A stretch of DNA of 5,175 nucleotides, from assembly GCA_020350085.1 (NCBI GenBank), contig CP070706.1, forward strand, positions 1,540,640 through 1,545,814. Reading direction: 5' to 3'. How positions within the stretch are numbered: position 1 is the stretch's first letter; each line of letters begins with the position of its first letter. This document shows, one piece after another, positions 1-5,175 of the stretch. The notes beneath the pieces were generated by a model that was not told the DNA's origin, searched no databases, and saw nothing but the letters and a program-made list of their open reading frames with translations. A program made the position numbers and the translations under genes. The DNA is from Acidobacteriota bacterium (GTDB taxonomy: Bacteria > Acidobacteriota > Polarisedimenticolia > J045).

Positions 1-439
1 GAATTGCCGGGGTGTCCTTGGAGGAGTAGCCGATCTCGGCAAGCGCGTCGAGGGCGGTGGCGACGTCTTCTGGCGCGACGAGCAAGTCGATGTCGCGAAA
101 AGAGCGCTCGGCGGGGTGCTCGTAGACGGTGCGGGCGAGACTGACCCCCTTGAGCACCAGCGATACCACCCCGCGCGCGTCCAGCGCTTCGAGAGCGCGA
201 GCCGCTTCCGCGGAGAAGAAGCCGGTGCGTCGCATCGCGAGCTGGCGCTGGCGTCGGAGCGTCTCGACCAGCTCGTCGTCGGTCGGCCGGGCCGCGCTGA
301 GCGCGCGATGCGCGACGAGACCGCTGACGTCGAGCTTCTGAGCGAGTTCGATCAGCGATGGCCAGACGGCTTGCGGGACGGACCCGAGGGGGTCCGCGCG
401 GACGAGACGCAGCAGCCAGACAGGCGCGTCGGCATGCAC
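1..439 (-). CDS. Nucleotidyltransferase family protein (PF14907-like), 5' part, truncated by window edge
   Basis: Reading the minus strand from a GTG at 439 gives 146 codons with no stop before the window edge, so only the N-terminal part is seen. Residues 1-95 are mostly helical and rich in Leu, Arg and Ala. Residues 96-121 carry the recognisable core: VLKGVSLARTVYEHP, then RSFRDIDLLV, followed by a helix with ALDALAEIGYS. The LKG-x-SL segment plus the Arg-x-x-x-Asp-Ile-Asp-Leu-Leu-Val metal-binding pair is the signature of the 'uncharacterised nucleotidyltransferase' family, a branch of the polymerase-beta-like NTase fold. Members often lie in exopolysaccharide, exosortase or peptide-modification loci, and their substrates are largely unknown. 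The GTG start is chosen because AGGAG lies 11 nt upstream and a promoter lies just beyond it. An in-frame TTG at 496 would fall inside that promoter. The gene is transcribed away from the polysaccharide genes. Family assignment is good; substrate unknown. Confidence 0.8.
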   Translation of the reverse strand, partial: MHADAPVWLLRLVRADPLGSVPQAVWPSLIELAQKLDVSGLVAHRALSAARPTDDELVETLRRQRQLAMRRTGFFSAEAARALEALDARGVVSLVLKGVSLARTVYEHPAERSFRDIDLLVAPEDVATALDALAEIGYSSKDTPAI

Positions 440-543
440 GAAATATCGATCTCCTGCGAGCGAGTAGGGGTTATAGCACGATCTTCCACGAGTCAACCCG
501 GATCGGAAGGAGTCCGGTCCGGCACAACAGGAGAACAACACTG
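440..543. promoter_or_regulatory. Divergent intergenic region between nucleotidyltransferase and HTH gene
   Basis: This 104-bp gap separates two outward-reading genes and contains the minus-strand promoter. Near its right side are a small inverted repeat CGGA-AGGAG-TCCG (504-516) and a direct repeat TCCGG-TCCGG (513-522). Both lie between the minus-strand -35 box and the ribosome binding site of the HTH gene, where an operator could sit. They are short and may be chance. I could not identify a convincing plus-strand -35/-10 pair. The plus-strand operon probably starts here nonetheless, since the next gap (754-898) is too GC-rich to show a promoter. Confidence 0.4.
470..496 (-). promoter_or_regulatory. 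Extended -10 sigma70-type promoter for the divergent nucleotidyltransferase gene
   Basis: On the minus strand TTGACT (491-496) matches five of six bases of the -35 consensus. After a 15-bp spacer comes TATAAC (470-475), which matches five of six bases of the -10 consensus and is preceded by TGC, giving the extended -10 form TGnTATAAC. The 15-bp spacer is shorter than usual, which an extended -10 can tolerate. Transcription would begin near 463, leaving a leader of about 24 nt containing AGGAG before the GTG at 439. This is the clearest promoter in the window. No comparable plus-strand promoter was seen in the same gap. Confidence 0.6.
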
Positions 544-753
544 ATGGCCTCCGAGATTATCGAACGCGAAGACGAGATCCTCACCAGCCGGGAGGCGCAG
601 GAGTTTCTCAAGATCGGGCGAACCAAGCTCTGGGAGCTCACGAAGAGCAAGCAGCTTCCGGCGTACCGCGTCGGCTCGGGCAGAACGTCTTCACTGCGTT
701 ACAAGAAGTCCGAGTTGCTCGCTTGGCTCGAGAAGAACCGAGTCCAGGCGTGA
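544..753 (+). CDS. Small helix-turn-helix DNA-binding protein, excisionase/MerR-like (HTH_17)
   Basis: This 69-residue protein is almost entirely one winged-helix DNA-binding domain of the excisionase/MerR type. Residues 12-31 (ILTSREAQEFLKIGRTKLWE) form the helix-turn-helix. Residues 38-48 (LPAYRVGSGRT) form the wing, and RYKKSELLAWLEKN (52-65) is the closing helix. This matches the HTH_17 pattern of 'LTxxEaAexLgvsrxtvyrl...lPaxrvG...r...sdLxaWl'. The family includes phage and transposon excisionases and small transcription regulators such as BldC, which is about the same size. The ATG at 544 is chosen because AGGAG at 529-533 lies 10 nt upstream and the domain starts soon after. The frame stays open upstream to 358, but that part is compositionally unlike this family and lies antisense to the nucleotidyltransferase gene. 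No integrase or attachment site is visible, so a transcriptional regulator, possibly of the flanking genes, is more likely than an excisionase. This role is inferred. Confidence 0.8.
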   Translation: MASEIIEREDEILTSREAQEFLKIGRTKLWELTKSKQLPAYRVGSGRTSSLRYKKSELLAWLEKNRVQA

Positions 754-769
754 GCAGGGCTGGGCGGGT

Positions 770-849
770 GCGAGGAGCCTCTCGCCGGCAACAGCGAAGG
801 GGCCCTCGCGCAGCCGCGTGGCGAGCGGCTCACCCGAGAGGCTCCTCGC
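770..849 (+). repeat. 15-bp perfect inverted repeat in the leader of the dehydrogenase gene
   Basis: GCGAGGAGCCTCTCG at 770-784 is the exact reverse complement of CGAGAGGCTCCTCGC at 835-849. The arms are separated by 50 nt. The enclosed segment contains a further perfect 6-bp stem, AGCCGC (812-817) with GCGGCT (825-830) around a 7-nt loop. The structure begins 17 nt after the HTH gene stop and ends 50 nt before the dehydrogenase start. No T-run follows, so it is not a typical intrinsic terminator. The 7-mer CGAGAGG of the right arm recurs at 874-880, only 19 nt before the ATG, and could pair with the left arm instead. Possible roles are a transcript-end structure for the HTH gene, an attenuator-like leader, or a dispersed palindromic element. 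The sequence does not decide between them. Confidence 0.7.
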
Positions 850-898
850 GGGGGGTTCCAGGCTTGCGAGCCCCGAGAGGTCCGAGAGCGAGGCAAAG

Positions 899-1924
899 AT
901 GATCCGTATCGGTGTGATTGGCGCCGGGTCGTGGGGCAAGAACCACGTGCGGACCTTTGCGTCTCTCGAGGGTGCCGAGCTGACGGCTGTGGCCGACGAG
1001 AGGAAGGAGGTGCGGGCGGTCATCGCCCGCCAGTACCCGGGTACCCACTGCTTCGACGACGGCGCAGCGTTGATCGCTGCGCCGCACGTGGACGCGGTCG
1101 TGATCGCCGCACCTTCACCTGTTCATGCTCCACTGGCGCGGGCGGCGCTCGAGGCGGGCAAGCACGTGCTCGTCGAAAAGCCGCTCGCGCTCAACGTGCG
1201 CGATGCCGAGCAGCTCGTCGAGGCCTCGCGGCGCGCCGGCCGAGTGCTGATGGTCGGGCACCTGATGCTCTACCACGGCGCAGTCCAACACTTGAAGAAG
1301 ATGCTCGACGACGGGCAGCTCGGCGACTTGCTCTATGTCTACTGTGAGCGGGTCAACCTGGGCGTGATTCGCCGGGACGAAAACGCCTTGTGGTCGCTCG
1401 GGCCGCACGACCTGTCGGTCGCACTGTTCTTGATGGGCGCGGAGTTTTCCGACGTGACGGCGCGCGGCGCGGCGTATCTGCAGCCGAACGTGCACGATGT
1501 CGTTTTTGCCAACGTGCGCTACCGCGACGGCCGAATGGCCAACATTCACATGTCGTGGCTCGATCCGCACAAGTCGAGGCGCATCGTCGTCGTCGGCAGT
1601 CGCAAGATGGCGGTGTTCGACGACATGCAGGCTCAAGAGAAAATTCGAATCTTCGACAAGGGCGCCGAGCGAATTCCCGCAACGGTCGGCTTCGGAGAGT
1701 ACCTGACCGTCAGAAGCGGCGACATCCTGATTCCGAAGATCTCACAGTCCGAGCCGCTGCGCACAGAAGCCGAACACTTCATCGCTTGCGTGCGCGACGG
1801 CGTGCGCCCACAAAGCGACGGTCGGCAGGGCCTCGACGTCGTGCGGCTGCTCGAGGCGGCGCAGCGCTCGCTCGAAAGCGGCGGGCGACCCGTCTCGCTC
1901 GATGCCGCAAAGGTCGGAAGATGA
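899..1924 (+). CDS. Gfo/Idh/MocA family NAD(P)-dependent sugar(-nucleotide) dehydrogenase, WlbA/WbpB-like
   Basis: This 341-residue protein has the usual length and two-domain plan of the Gfo/Idh/MocA oxidoreductases. Residues 2-13 (IRIGVIGAGSWG) are the Rossmann dinucleotide-binding loop, and WGKNHVRTF after it is typical of the WlbA/WbpB branch. VLVEKPLAL (90-98) holds the conserved EKP, whose lysine (K94) is catalytic in the family. WSLGPHD (165-171) carries the conserved active-site histidine (H170). In WlbA/WbpB the enzyme oxidises C3 of UDP-N-acetylglucosaminuronate, and other relatives act on other sugars, so the exact substrate is inferred. I use the ATG at 899 because it begins directly at the Rossmann strand and has GAGG five bases upstream. 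A GTG at 818 in the same frame would add 27 residues of low-complexity Ser/Arg/Glu sequence derived from the inverted-repeat leader. The stop overlaps the next start as ATGA, indicating translational coupling with the acyltransferase. Confidence 0.88.
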   Translation: MIRIGVIGAGSWGKNHVRTFASLEGAELTAVADERKEVRAVIARQYPGTHCFDDGAALIAAPHVDAVVIAAPSPVHAPLARAALEAGKHVLVEKPLALNVRDAEQLVEASRRAGRVLMVGHLMLYHGAVQHLKKMLDDGQLGDLLYVYCERVNLGVIRRDENALWSLGPHDLSVALFLMGAEFSDVTARGAAYLQPNVHDVVFANVRYRDGRMANIHMSWLDPHKSRRIVVVGSRKMAVFDDMQAQEKIRIFDKGAERIPATVGFGEYLTVRSGDILIPKISQSEPLRTEAEHFIACVRDGVRPQSDGRQGLDVVRLLEAAQRSLESGGRPVSLDAAKVGR

Positions 1925-2691
1925 CGGCCAGCGACGGCATTCGCGGCGCGACGGCACTCGTCCATGAGTCAGCCCGCGTGGGGGAGGGGAGCCGCCTCGG
2001 CCACGGCGCGATCGTGGCCGAGGGAGTGACGATCGGCCGCGAGTGCCAGATCGGCTGCTACGTCGTCATCCACGAGGGAACGACGATCGGCGACGGCGTG
2101 AGGGTGGACGATCACGCGGTGCTCGGCAAGCTGCCGATGAAGGCCGCCGCCTCTGCGATCACCAAGCTCGGTGAGTTGTCGCCGCTCATGGTCGAAGAGC
2201 GCTGCCTCATTGGAGCGTCCGTAATCGTTTACCGCGGGGCGCTGATTCGCAGTGAGGTGATGATCGCGGATCAAGCGACGATTCGCGAGAACGTCGAGAT
2301 CGGCCGCAGAACGATCATCGGACGAGGCGTGACGGTCGAAAACAAGGTCACCATCGGCCCGCGATGCAAGATCGAAACAGAGGCGTACATCACTGCGTTG
2401 TCGTCGATCGGTGAAGGATGCTTCATAGCGCCCGAGGTGACGTTTACGAACGACAATTTCCTCGGCCGGACGAAGGAGCGATTCAAGTACCACAAAGGAG
2501 TGACTCTCGAACGCGGAGCGCGCGTCGGTGCCAACGCGACGTTTCTGCCAGGGGTGACCGTCGGTGCCGATGCCTTGGTCGCGGCGGGGGCGATGGTCAC
2601 GCGCGACGTACCGGCGCGAATGATCGTCGTCGGCAGTCCCGCACGCGTGCTGCGCGAAGTGCCGTCCGAACAGCTTTTGGATAACCAGTAG
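1921..2691 (+). CDS. Left-handed beta-helix (hexapeptide-repeat) acyltransferase, probable sugar-nucleotide N-acetyltransferase
   Basis: This 256-residue protein is built of hexapeptide repeats. A first run at about residues 11-70 (RVGEGS, RLGHGA, TIGREC, QIGCYV, TIGDGV) is followed by a loop without repeats at about 70-95 (LGKLPMKAAASAITKLGEL). A second run covers about 96-170 (LIGASV, EIGRRT, IIGRGV, TIGPRC, SIGEGC). The C-terminal part (170-245) has VTFTNDN, then GVTLERGARVGANATFLPGVTVG and VGSPARVLREV, the signature end of WlbB/WbpD/PglD-type sugar acetyltransferases. These use acetyl-CoA and act as trimers in the cytoplasm. Classical WlbB is only about 190 residues, so this protein carries an extra N-terminal helix somewhat like LpxA. 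The start ATG overlaps the dehydrogenase stop, with AAAGG at 1909-1913. The likely role is N-acylation of an amino sugar made from the dehydrogenase product, but the acyl group and sugar are not certain. Confidence 0.85.
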   Translation: MTASDGIRGATALVHESARVGEGSRLGHGAIVAEGVTIGRECQIGCYVVIHEGTTIGDGVRVDDHAVLGKLPMKAAASAITKLGELSPLMVEERCLIGASVIVYRGALIRSEVMIADQATIRENVEIGRRTIIGRGVTVENKVTIGPRCKIETEAYITALSSIGEGCFIAPEVTFTNDNFLGRTKERFKYHKGVTLERGARVGANATFLPGVTVGADALVAAGAMVTRDVPARMIVVGSPARVLREVPSEQLLDNQ

Positions 2692-2711
2692 GGACGGGGC
2701 TCGCCCTGTCC
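2692..2711 (+). repeat. Hairpin 1 after the acyltransferase stop
   Basis: GGACGGGGC (2692-2700) can pair with GCCCTGTCC (2703-2711) with a single G-U wobble. Allowing a realistic 4-base loop, the stem is eight pairs. It begins on the first base after the TAG stop. No T-run follows it. It is the first of two consecutive hairpins and resembles short GC-rich palindromes that are dispersed between genes in many high-GC genomes. Whether that applies here cannot be told from one copy. Confidence 0.6.
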
Positions 2712-2714
2712 GAT

Positions 2715-2736
2715 CTGGCGGCGCGAAGGCCGCCAG
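2715..2736 (+). repeat. Hairpin 2 upstream of the glycosyltransferase
   Basis: CTGGCGGC (2715-2722) and GCCGCCAG (2729-2736) form a perfect 8-bp stem with loop GCGAAG. It lies three bases after hairpin 1 and 13 bases before the ATG of the glycosyltransferase. The only weak Shine-Dalgarno-like sequence upstream of that gene (GAAGG, 2725-2729) falls in the loop and first base of this stem, so the structure could affect ribosome access. A shorter alternative stem, GCAC-ATT-GTGC (2736-2746), lies closer to the start. Confidence 0.65.
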
Positions 2737-2749
2737 CACATTGTGCTCG

Positions 2750-4030
2750 ATGCGGATCCTCTACTTCGTCCAGTACTTCAATCTGCCCAACGAGCCGGGT
2801 GGCTCGCGCCCGTACCAGTTCGCCCGGCACTGGGTGCGGACGGGCCACGACGTGACCGTCATCACCGGCGCGGTCAATCACAAGACGCTAACGGTCCCGC
2901 GGCGTTACCGTGGCCGGCTGATCGTGCGGGAGCAGGTCGAGGGCATCCGCGTGCTGCGCGTCTGGTCGTACGCCGGCATCCGCGGCTCTTTCCGAAAGCG
3001 ACTGATCAACTTCCTGACGTATGCCGTCACGGCGACGCTGGCCGGTTGGGTGCGCGGGGGCAAGCCGGATCTGATCTACGCTTCTTCCACGCCGTTGACG
3101 GTGGGAGTTCCCGGGCTGCTGGTCTCCCTCATCAAGCGAGCCGCGTTCGTGTTCGAGGTCAGAGACCTGTGGCCGCAATCGGCGGTCGTCGCTGGCGTGC
3201 TGCGCGACAAGGCGCTGGCGACGAGGCTCGCGCGCGGCCTGGCGCGCCTGTTGTACCGGCAGGCGGCGCGCGTGGTTGCGGTCACGCGCGGCATCACCGA
3301 AGGGCTTGTCGATGCCGGCGTGGCGCGCGAGAAGATCGTCTTGGTGCCGAACGGCGTCGATCACTGGATGGTCCCGGCCGGCGAGCTTCCTGTGGCCGAG
3401 CCAGCCGAGAGGTTTCGCGTCGTCTACTGTGGTGCGCACGGTCGCTGGAACGGTCTCGGTCAGATTCTCGATGCCGCGGCGCTTGTGCTCGAGCGCGAGC
3501 AGATCGAGTTTTTGTTCATCGGCGACGGGGATGAGCGGAAAGCTCTCCAAGAACGTGCCGCCGAGCTGGGTCTCGAGCGCGTACGCTTCATCGGCGCGCT
3601 CGCCAAGCAGGAGGCGTTCGAGCAGCTTCGTGCGGGCTCCGCGGGCGTCATCGTCACCTGGAAGCATCCCTTCCAGCGCATGGTGCTGGCCAACAAGCTG
3701 TTCGATTACATGGCCGCGGGACGACCGGTGATCGTCGGCGCCGAAGGTGAGATGGCCGAGATCGTCCGAGAAGCCGGCTGCGGGATCGTCGTGGCTCCGG
3801 AGGATCCGCCAGCGCTCGCCGACGCGATCGTCCGGCTGGCCGAGCTTCCTGCCGACGAGCGTGAGCGACTCGGTCGTCGGGCTCGTCGCTTCATCATCGA
3901 GCGCTACCAGCGCGCGGATCTGGCGTGGAAGCTGCTCGACGAGTTCGGCGCGCTGACGGGCAAATCTCCCGGACGATCCACAGGCCCGCAACGGGCGCAA
4001 CCTCGTCTGGTCTCGGAGCGCGACGGATGA
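2750..4030 (+). CDS. Glycosyltransferase family 4, WbuB/WcaI-like
   Basis: This 426-residue protein is a GT-B fold retaining glycosyltransferase of family 4. The N-terminal domain begins RILYFVQYFNLPNEPGGSRPYQ (2-23), with the glycine-rich loop at GGSR (17-20), followed by HDVTVITG (33-40) and PDLIYASSTPL (106-116). FEVRDLWPQSAV (135-146) is the hallmark of the WbuB/WcaI type, in which characterised members transfer amino sugars or fucose to lipid-linked glycans. VPNGVD (199-204) links to the C-terminal nucleotide-binding domain, and KLFDYMAAGRPVI (316-328) is the donor-binding segment. No signal peptide or clear transmembrane helix is present; a hydrophobic patch at about 86-100 could touch the membrane. 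A basic, Pro/Arg/Ser-rich tail (about 404-426) extends past the domain. I choose ATG 2750; an in-frame TTG at 2741 is also possible, and neither has a strong ribosome binding site. The stop overlaps the start of the LarA-like gene as ATGA. Donor and acceptor are unknown. Confidence 0.88.
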   Translation: MRILYFVQYFNLPNEPGGSRPYQFARHWVRTGHDVTVITGAVNHKTLTVPRRYRGRLIVREQVEGIRVLRVWSYAGIRGSFRKRLINFLTYAVTATLAGWVRGGKPDLIYASSTPLTVGVPGLLVSLIKRAAFVFEVRDLWPQSAVVAGVLRDKALATRLARGLARLLYRQAARVVAVTRGITEGLVDAGVAREKIVLVPNGVDHWMVPAGELPVAEPAERFRVVYCGAHGRWNGLGQILDAAALVLEREQIEFLFIGDGDERKALQERAAELGLERVRFIGALAKQEAFEQLRAGSAGVIVTWKHPFQRMVLANKLFDYMAAGRPVIVGAEGEMAEIVREAGCGIVVAPEDPPALADAIVRLAELPADERERLGRRARRFIIERYQRADLAWKLLDEFGALTGKSPGRSTGPQRAQPRLVSERDG

Positions 4031-5175
4031 AGCAGCCCGCCGAGCTGTGTGTGCCGTGGGGCGCGTGGGTCATCGAAGAGGAGCGGTGTTTTCCGCTGCC
4101 GAGCAGCTGGCGGCTCGAGACGGCCGCGATCCATCAAGCACCGCTTGGGCCGGGGCTCCCCGAGGCACTCGACCACCCGATCGACGCCGATCCGCTCGAG
4201 CAGCTGGCCCGGCACGTCCGCGCGCGTTCGGCCTCGCCAGGGGTCGCGATCGCCGTCGAGGATCTCACGCGCCCGGCGCCGGCAGCTCCCGTGCTGGAAA
4301 CGCTGCTCGATCGGCTCGCGCTCGGCGGCATTCCCCCTCAGCGTGTACGGGTCATCCTCGCCGTCGGCGGTCATGCGCCAGCCAGCGCTGCGGAGCTGAG
4401 GCGCAAGCTCGGCGAGCGCGTGTGCAGCGAGTGCGACGTTTCGAATCACCACCCGTACGAGAATCTGGTCGATCTCGGCCGATCGAAGAACGGCATCCCG
4501 GTCGCGATCAATCGCTCCTTCGCCGAAGCGGACGTCAAACTGGCCGTCGGCTCGGTCGTGCCGCACCCGTACGCAGGCTTCGGCGGTGGCGGGAAGATCG
4601 TGCTGCCGGGCCTGGCCGGCATCGACACGCTCGAGATGAACCACCGGCCTGCGGTGACGGGTCTGTCCGGAGCCGGACTCGGCATCGTCGACGGCAACGG
4701 CGCGCGGGCCGAGATGGAAGAGATCGCCCTCGCTGCCGGGCTCGAGGCGGTGGTGAACATCGTTCCCGGTCCACGGCGCCAGCCGCTCGGCTATTTCTAC
4801 GGCCATCCCGTGGCGGCGCATCGCCGCGCGGTCGCGCTGGCCCGGCAGCTGTACCAGGTGCCGGTGCGGCCTGGCGCCGACGCCGCGTTGCTCAACGCCT
4901 ATCCGAAGGACGGCGAGCTGCTTCAGGTTGGCAACGCGTTCAACGCCTACCGCGCGCTCGACCCGCCACTCGTCCGCGAGGGCGGGACGGTGATCGTCAC
5001 CGCCGCCTGCCCGCAGGGACGCGGTTACCACAGCCTGCATGGTCCCGGCATGCGTCTTTATCGAGATCCGATCGAGCGGCCCTATCTCTCCGGGCGCGAG
5101 CTGGTCGTTTTCGCTCCGACGCTCTCGACGCACGATGTGCGAAAGTCGTTCTGGTCGGGCTACCCTCACGCGCGC
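4027..5175 (+). CDS. LarA-like nickel-pincer racemase/epimerase (DUF2088), truncated by window edge
   Basis: From the ATG at 4027, which overlaps the glycosyltransferase stop and has GGAG eight bases upstream, 383 codons run to the window edge without a stop. The protein matches the lactate racemase LarA family. DLTRP (79-83) is the N-terminal substrate-binding motif with R82. GGH (114-116) supplies a histidine at the place of catalytic His108 of LarA. The segment from H180 to H206 (VPHPYAGFGGGGK, then IVLPGLAGIDTLEMNH) reproduces the family core. H180, K190 and H206 have the same 10- and 16-residue spacing as His174, Lys184 (covalent pincer cofactor) and His200 (nickel ligand) of the Lactobacillus enzyme. 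The C-terminal domain follows, with AYPKDGEL (291-298) and GGTVIVTAACPQGRG (319-333). Known relatives racemise or epimerise 2-hydroxy acids. Activity would need LarB, LarC and LarE, none of which is visible here. Family call is firm; substrate unknown. Its place in a glycan operon is unusual. Confidence 0.88.
   Translation, partial: MKQPAELCVPWGAWVIEEERCFPLPSSWRLETAAIHQAPLGPGLPEALDHPIDADPLEQLARHVRARSASPGVAIAVEDLTRPAPAAPVLETLLDRLALGGIPPQRVRVILAVGGHAPASAAELRRKLGERVCSECDVSNHHPYENLVDLGRSKNGIPVAINRSFAEADVKLAVGSVVPHPYAGFGGGGKIVLPGLAGIDTLEMNHRPAVTGLSGAGLGIVDGNGARAEMEEIALAAGLEAVVNIVPGPRRQPLGYFYGHPVAAHRRAVALARQLYQVPVRPGADAALLNAYPKDGELLQVGNAFNAYRALDPPLVREGGTVIVTAACPQGRGYHSLHGPGMRLYRDPIERPYLSGRELVVFAPTLSTHDVRKSFWSGYPHAR

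Noticed and set aside
116..544. A 142-codon plus-strand open frame before the HTH gene
   Set aside because: It runs over the minus-strand nucleotidyltransferase and its promoter. The minus-strand translation has recognisable motifs and this one has none.
818..898. N-terminal extension of the dehydrogenase from a GTG at 818
   Set aside because: The 27 added residues are low-complexity and come from the inverted-repeat leader. The Rossmann motif begins right at the ATG at 899, which has its own ribosome binding site.
754..898. Intrinsic terminator after the HTH gene
   Set aside because: The stem is strong, but the 50-nt loop is long and no T-run follows, so I report it as an inverted repeat rather than a terminator.
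1390..1920. Upstream extension of the acyltransferase frame
   Set aside because: This part lies inside the dehydrogenase gene in another frame and is Arg-rich and shadow-like. The ATGA overlap at 1921 is the natural start.
1584..2638. Repeated sequence ATCGTCGTCGGCAGT near 1584 and 2624
   Set aside because: Both copies encode an Ile-Val-Val-(Val)-Gly-Ser strand in unrelated proteins with the same GC-rich codon preference, so a coincidence of coding is the simplest explanation.
1969..2739. A 256-codon open frame on the minus strand
   Set aside because: It is antisense to the hexapeptide acyltransferase. Its product is rich in Arg, Asp and His, mirroring the repeat codons, with no family signature.
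2888..4000. A 370-codon open frame on the minus strand
   Set aside because: It lies wholly antisense to the family 4 glycosyltransferase, and its composition shows no domain or motif.
3904..5169. A 421-codon open frame on the minus strand over the right end
   Set aside because: It is antisense to the LarA-like gene, whose plus-strand product has clear family motifs and a good ribosome binding site. The minus product is Arg/Asp/His-rich with no recognisable domain, as expected of a GC-rich antisense frame.
1..5175. CRISPR array, tRNA, rRNA or insertion sequence
   Set aside because: No regularly spaced repeats, tRNA-like cloverleaf, rRNA segments, transposase motifs or terminal inverted repeats were seen.

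Overview
This is a GC-rich bacterial window with G/C-biased third codon positions and densely packed genes. The gene content is typical of a Gram-negative surface-polysaccharide locus. Composition suggests a high-GC lineage such as Myxococcota, Acidobacteriota or a related environmental group, but nothing here fixes the phylum.

Layout. On the left (1-439, minus strand) is the 5' part of a gene for an 'uncharacterised nucleotidyltransferase' family protein (PF14907-like), cut by the window edge. A 104-bp divergent intergenic region (440-543) carries a good extended -10 promoter for that gene. From 544 everything reads on the plus strand: a 69-residue excisionase/MerR-like helix-turn-helix protein (544-753); a 145-bp GC-rich leader (754-898) with a perfect 15-bp inverted repeat; a Gfo/Idh/MocA sugar-nucleotide dehydrogenase resembling WlbA/WbpB (899-1924); a left-handed beta-helix acyltransferase resembling WlbB/WbpD but longer (1921-2691); a short gap with two consecutive hairpins; a family 4 glycosyltransferase of the WbuB/WcaI type (2750-4030); and a LarA-like nickel-pincer racemase/epimerase (DUF2088) that runs off the right edge (4027-5175). 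Two junctions are ATGA overlaps (1921-1924 and 4027-4030), so the plus-strand genes look like a translationally coupled operon.

How they fit together. The dehydrogenase and acyltransferase are homologous to the first and third steps of the pathway that makes 2,3-diacetamido-uronic acid sugars: oxidation at C3, transamination, then N-acetylation. The aminotransferase of that pathway is not present between them. The glycosyltransferase would transfer a nucleotide-activated sugar to a lipid-linked or growing glycan. The most unusual member is the LarA homologue. It keeps the cofactor-binding lysine and the histidines of lactate racemase at matching spacing and is coupled to the glycosyltransferase. 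This suggests, as inference only, a nickel-pincer-dependent stereochemical step on a hydroxy-acid or sugar acid destined for the polysaccharide.
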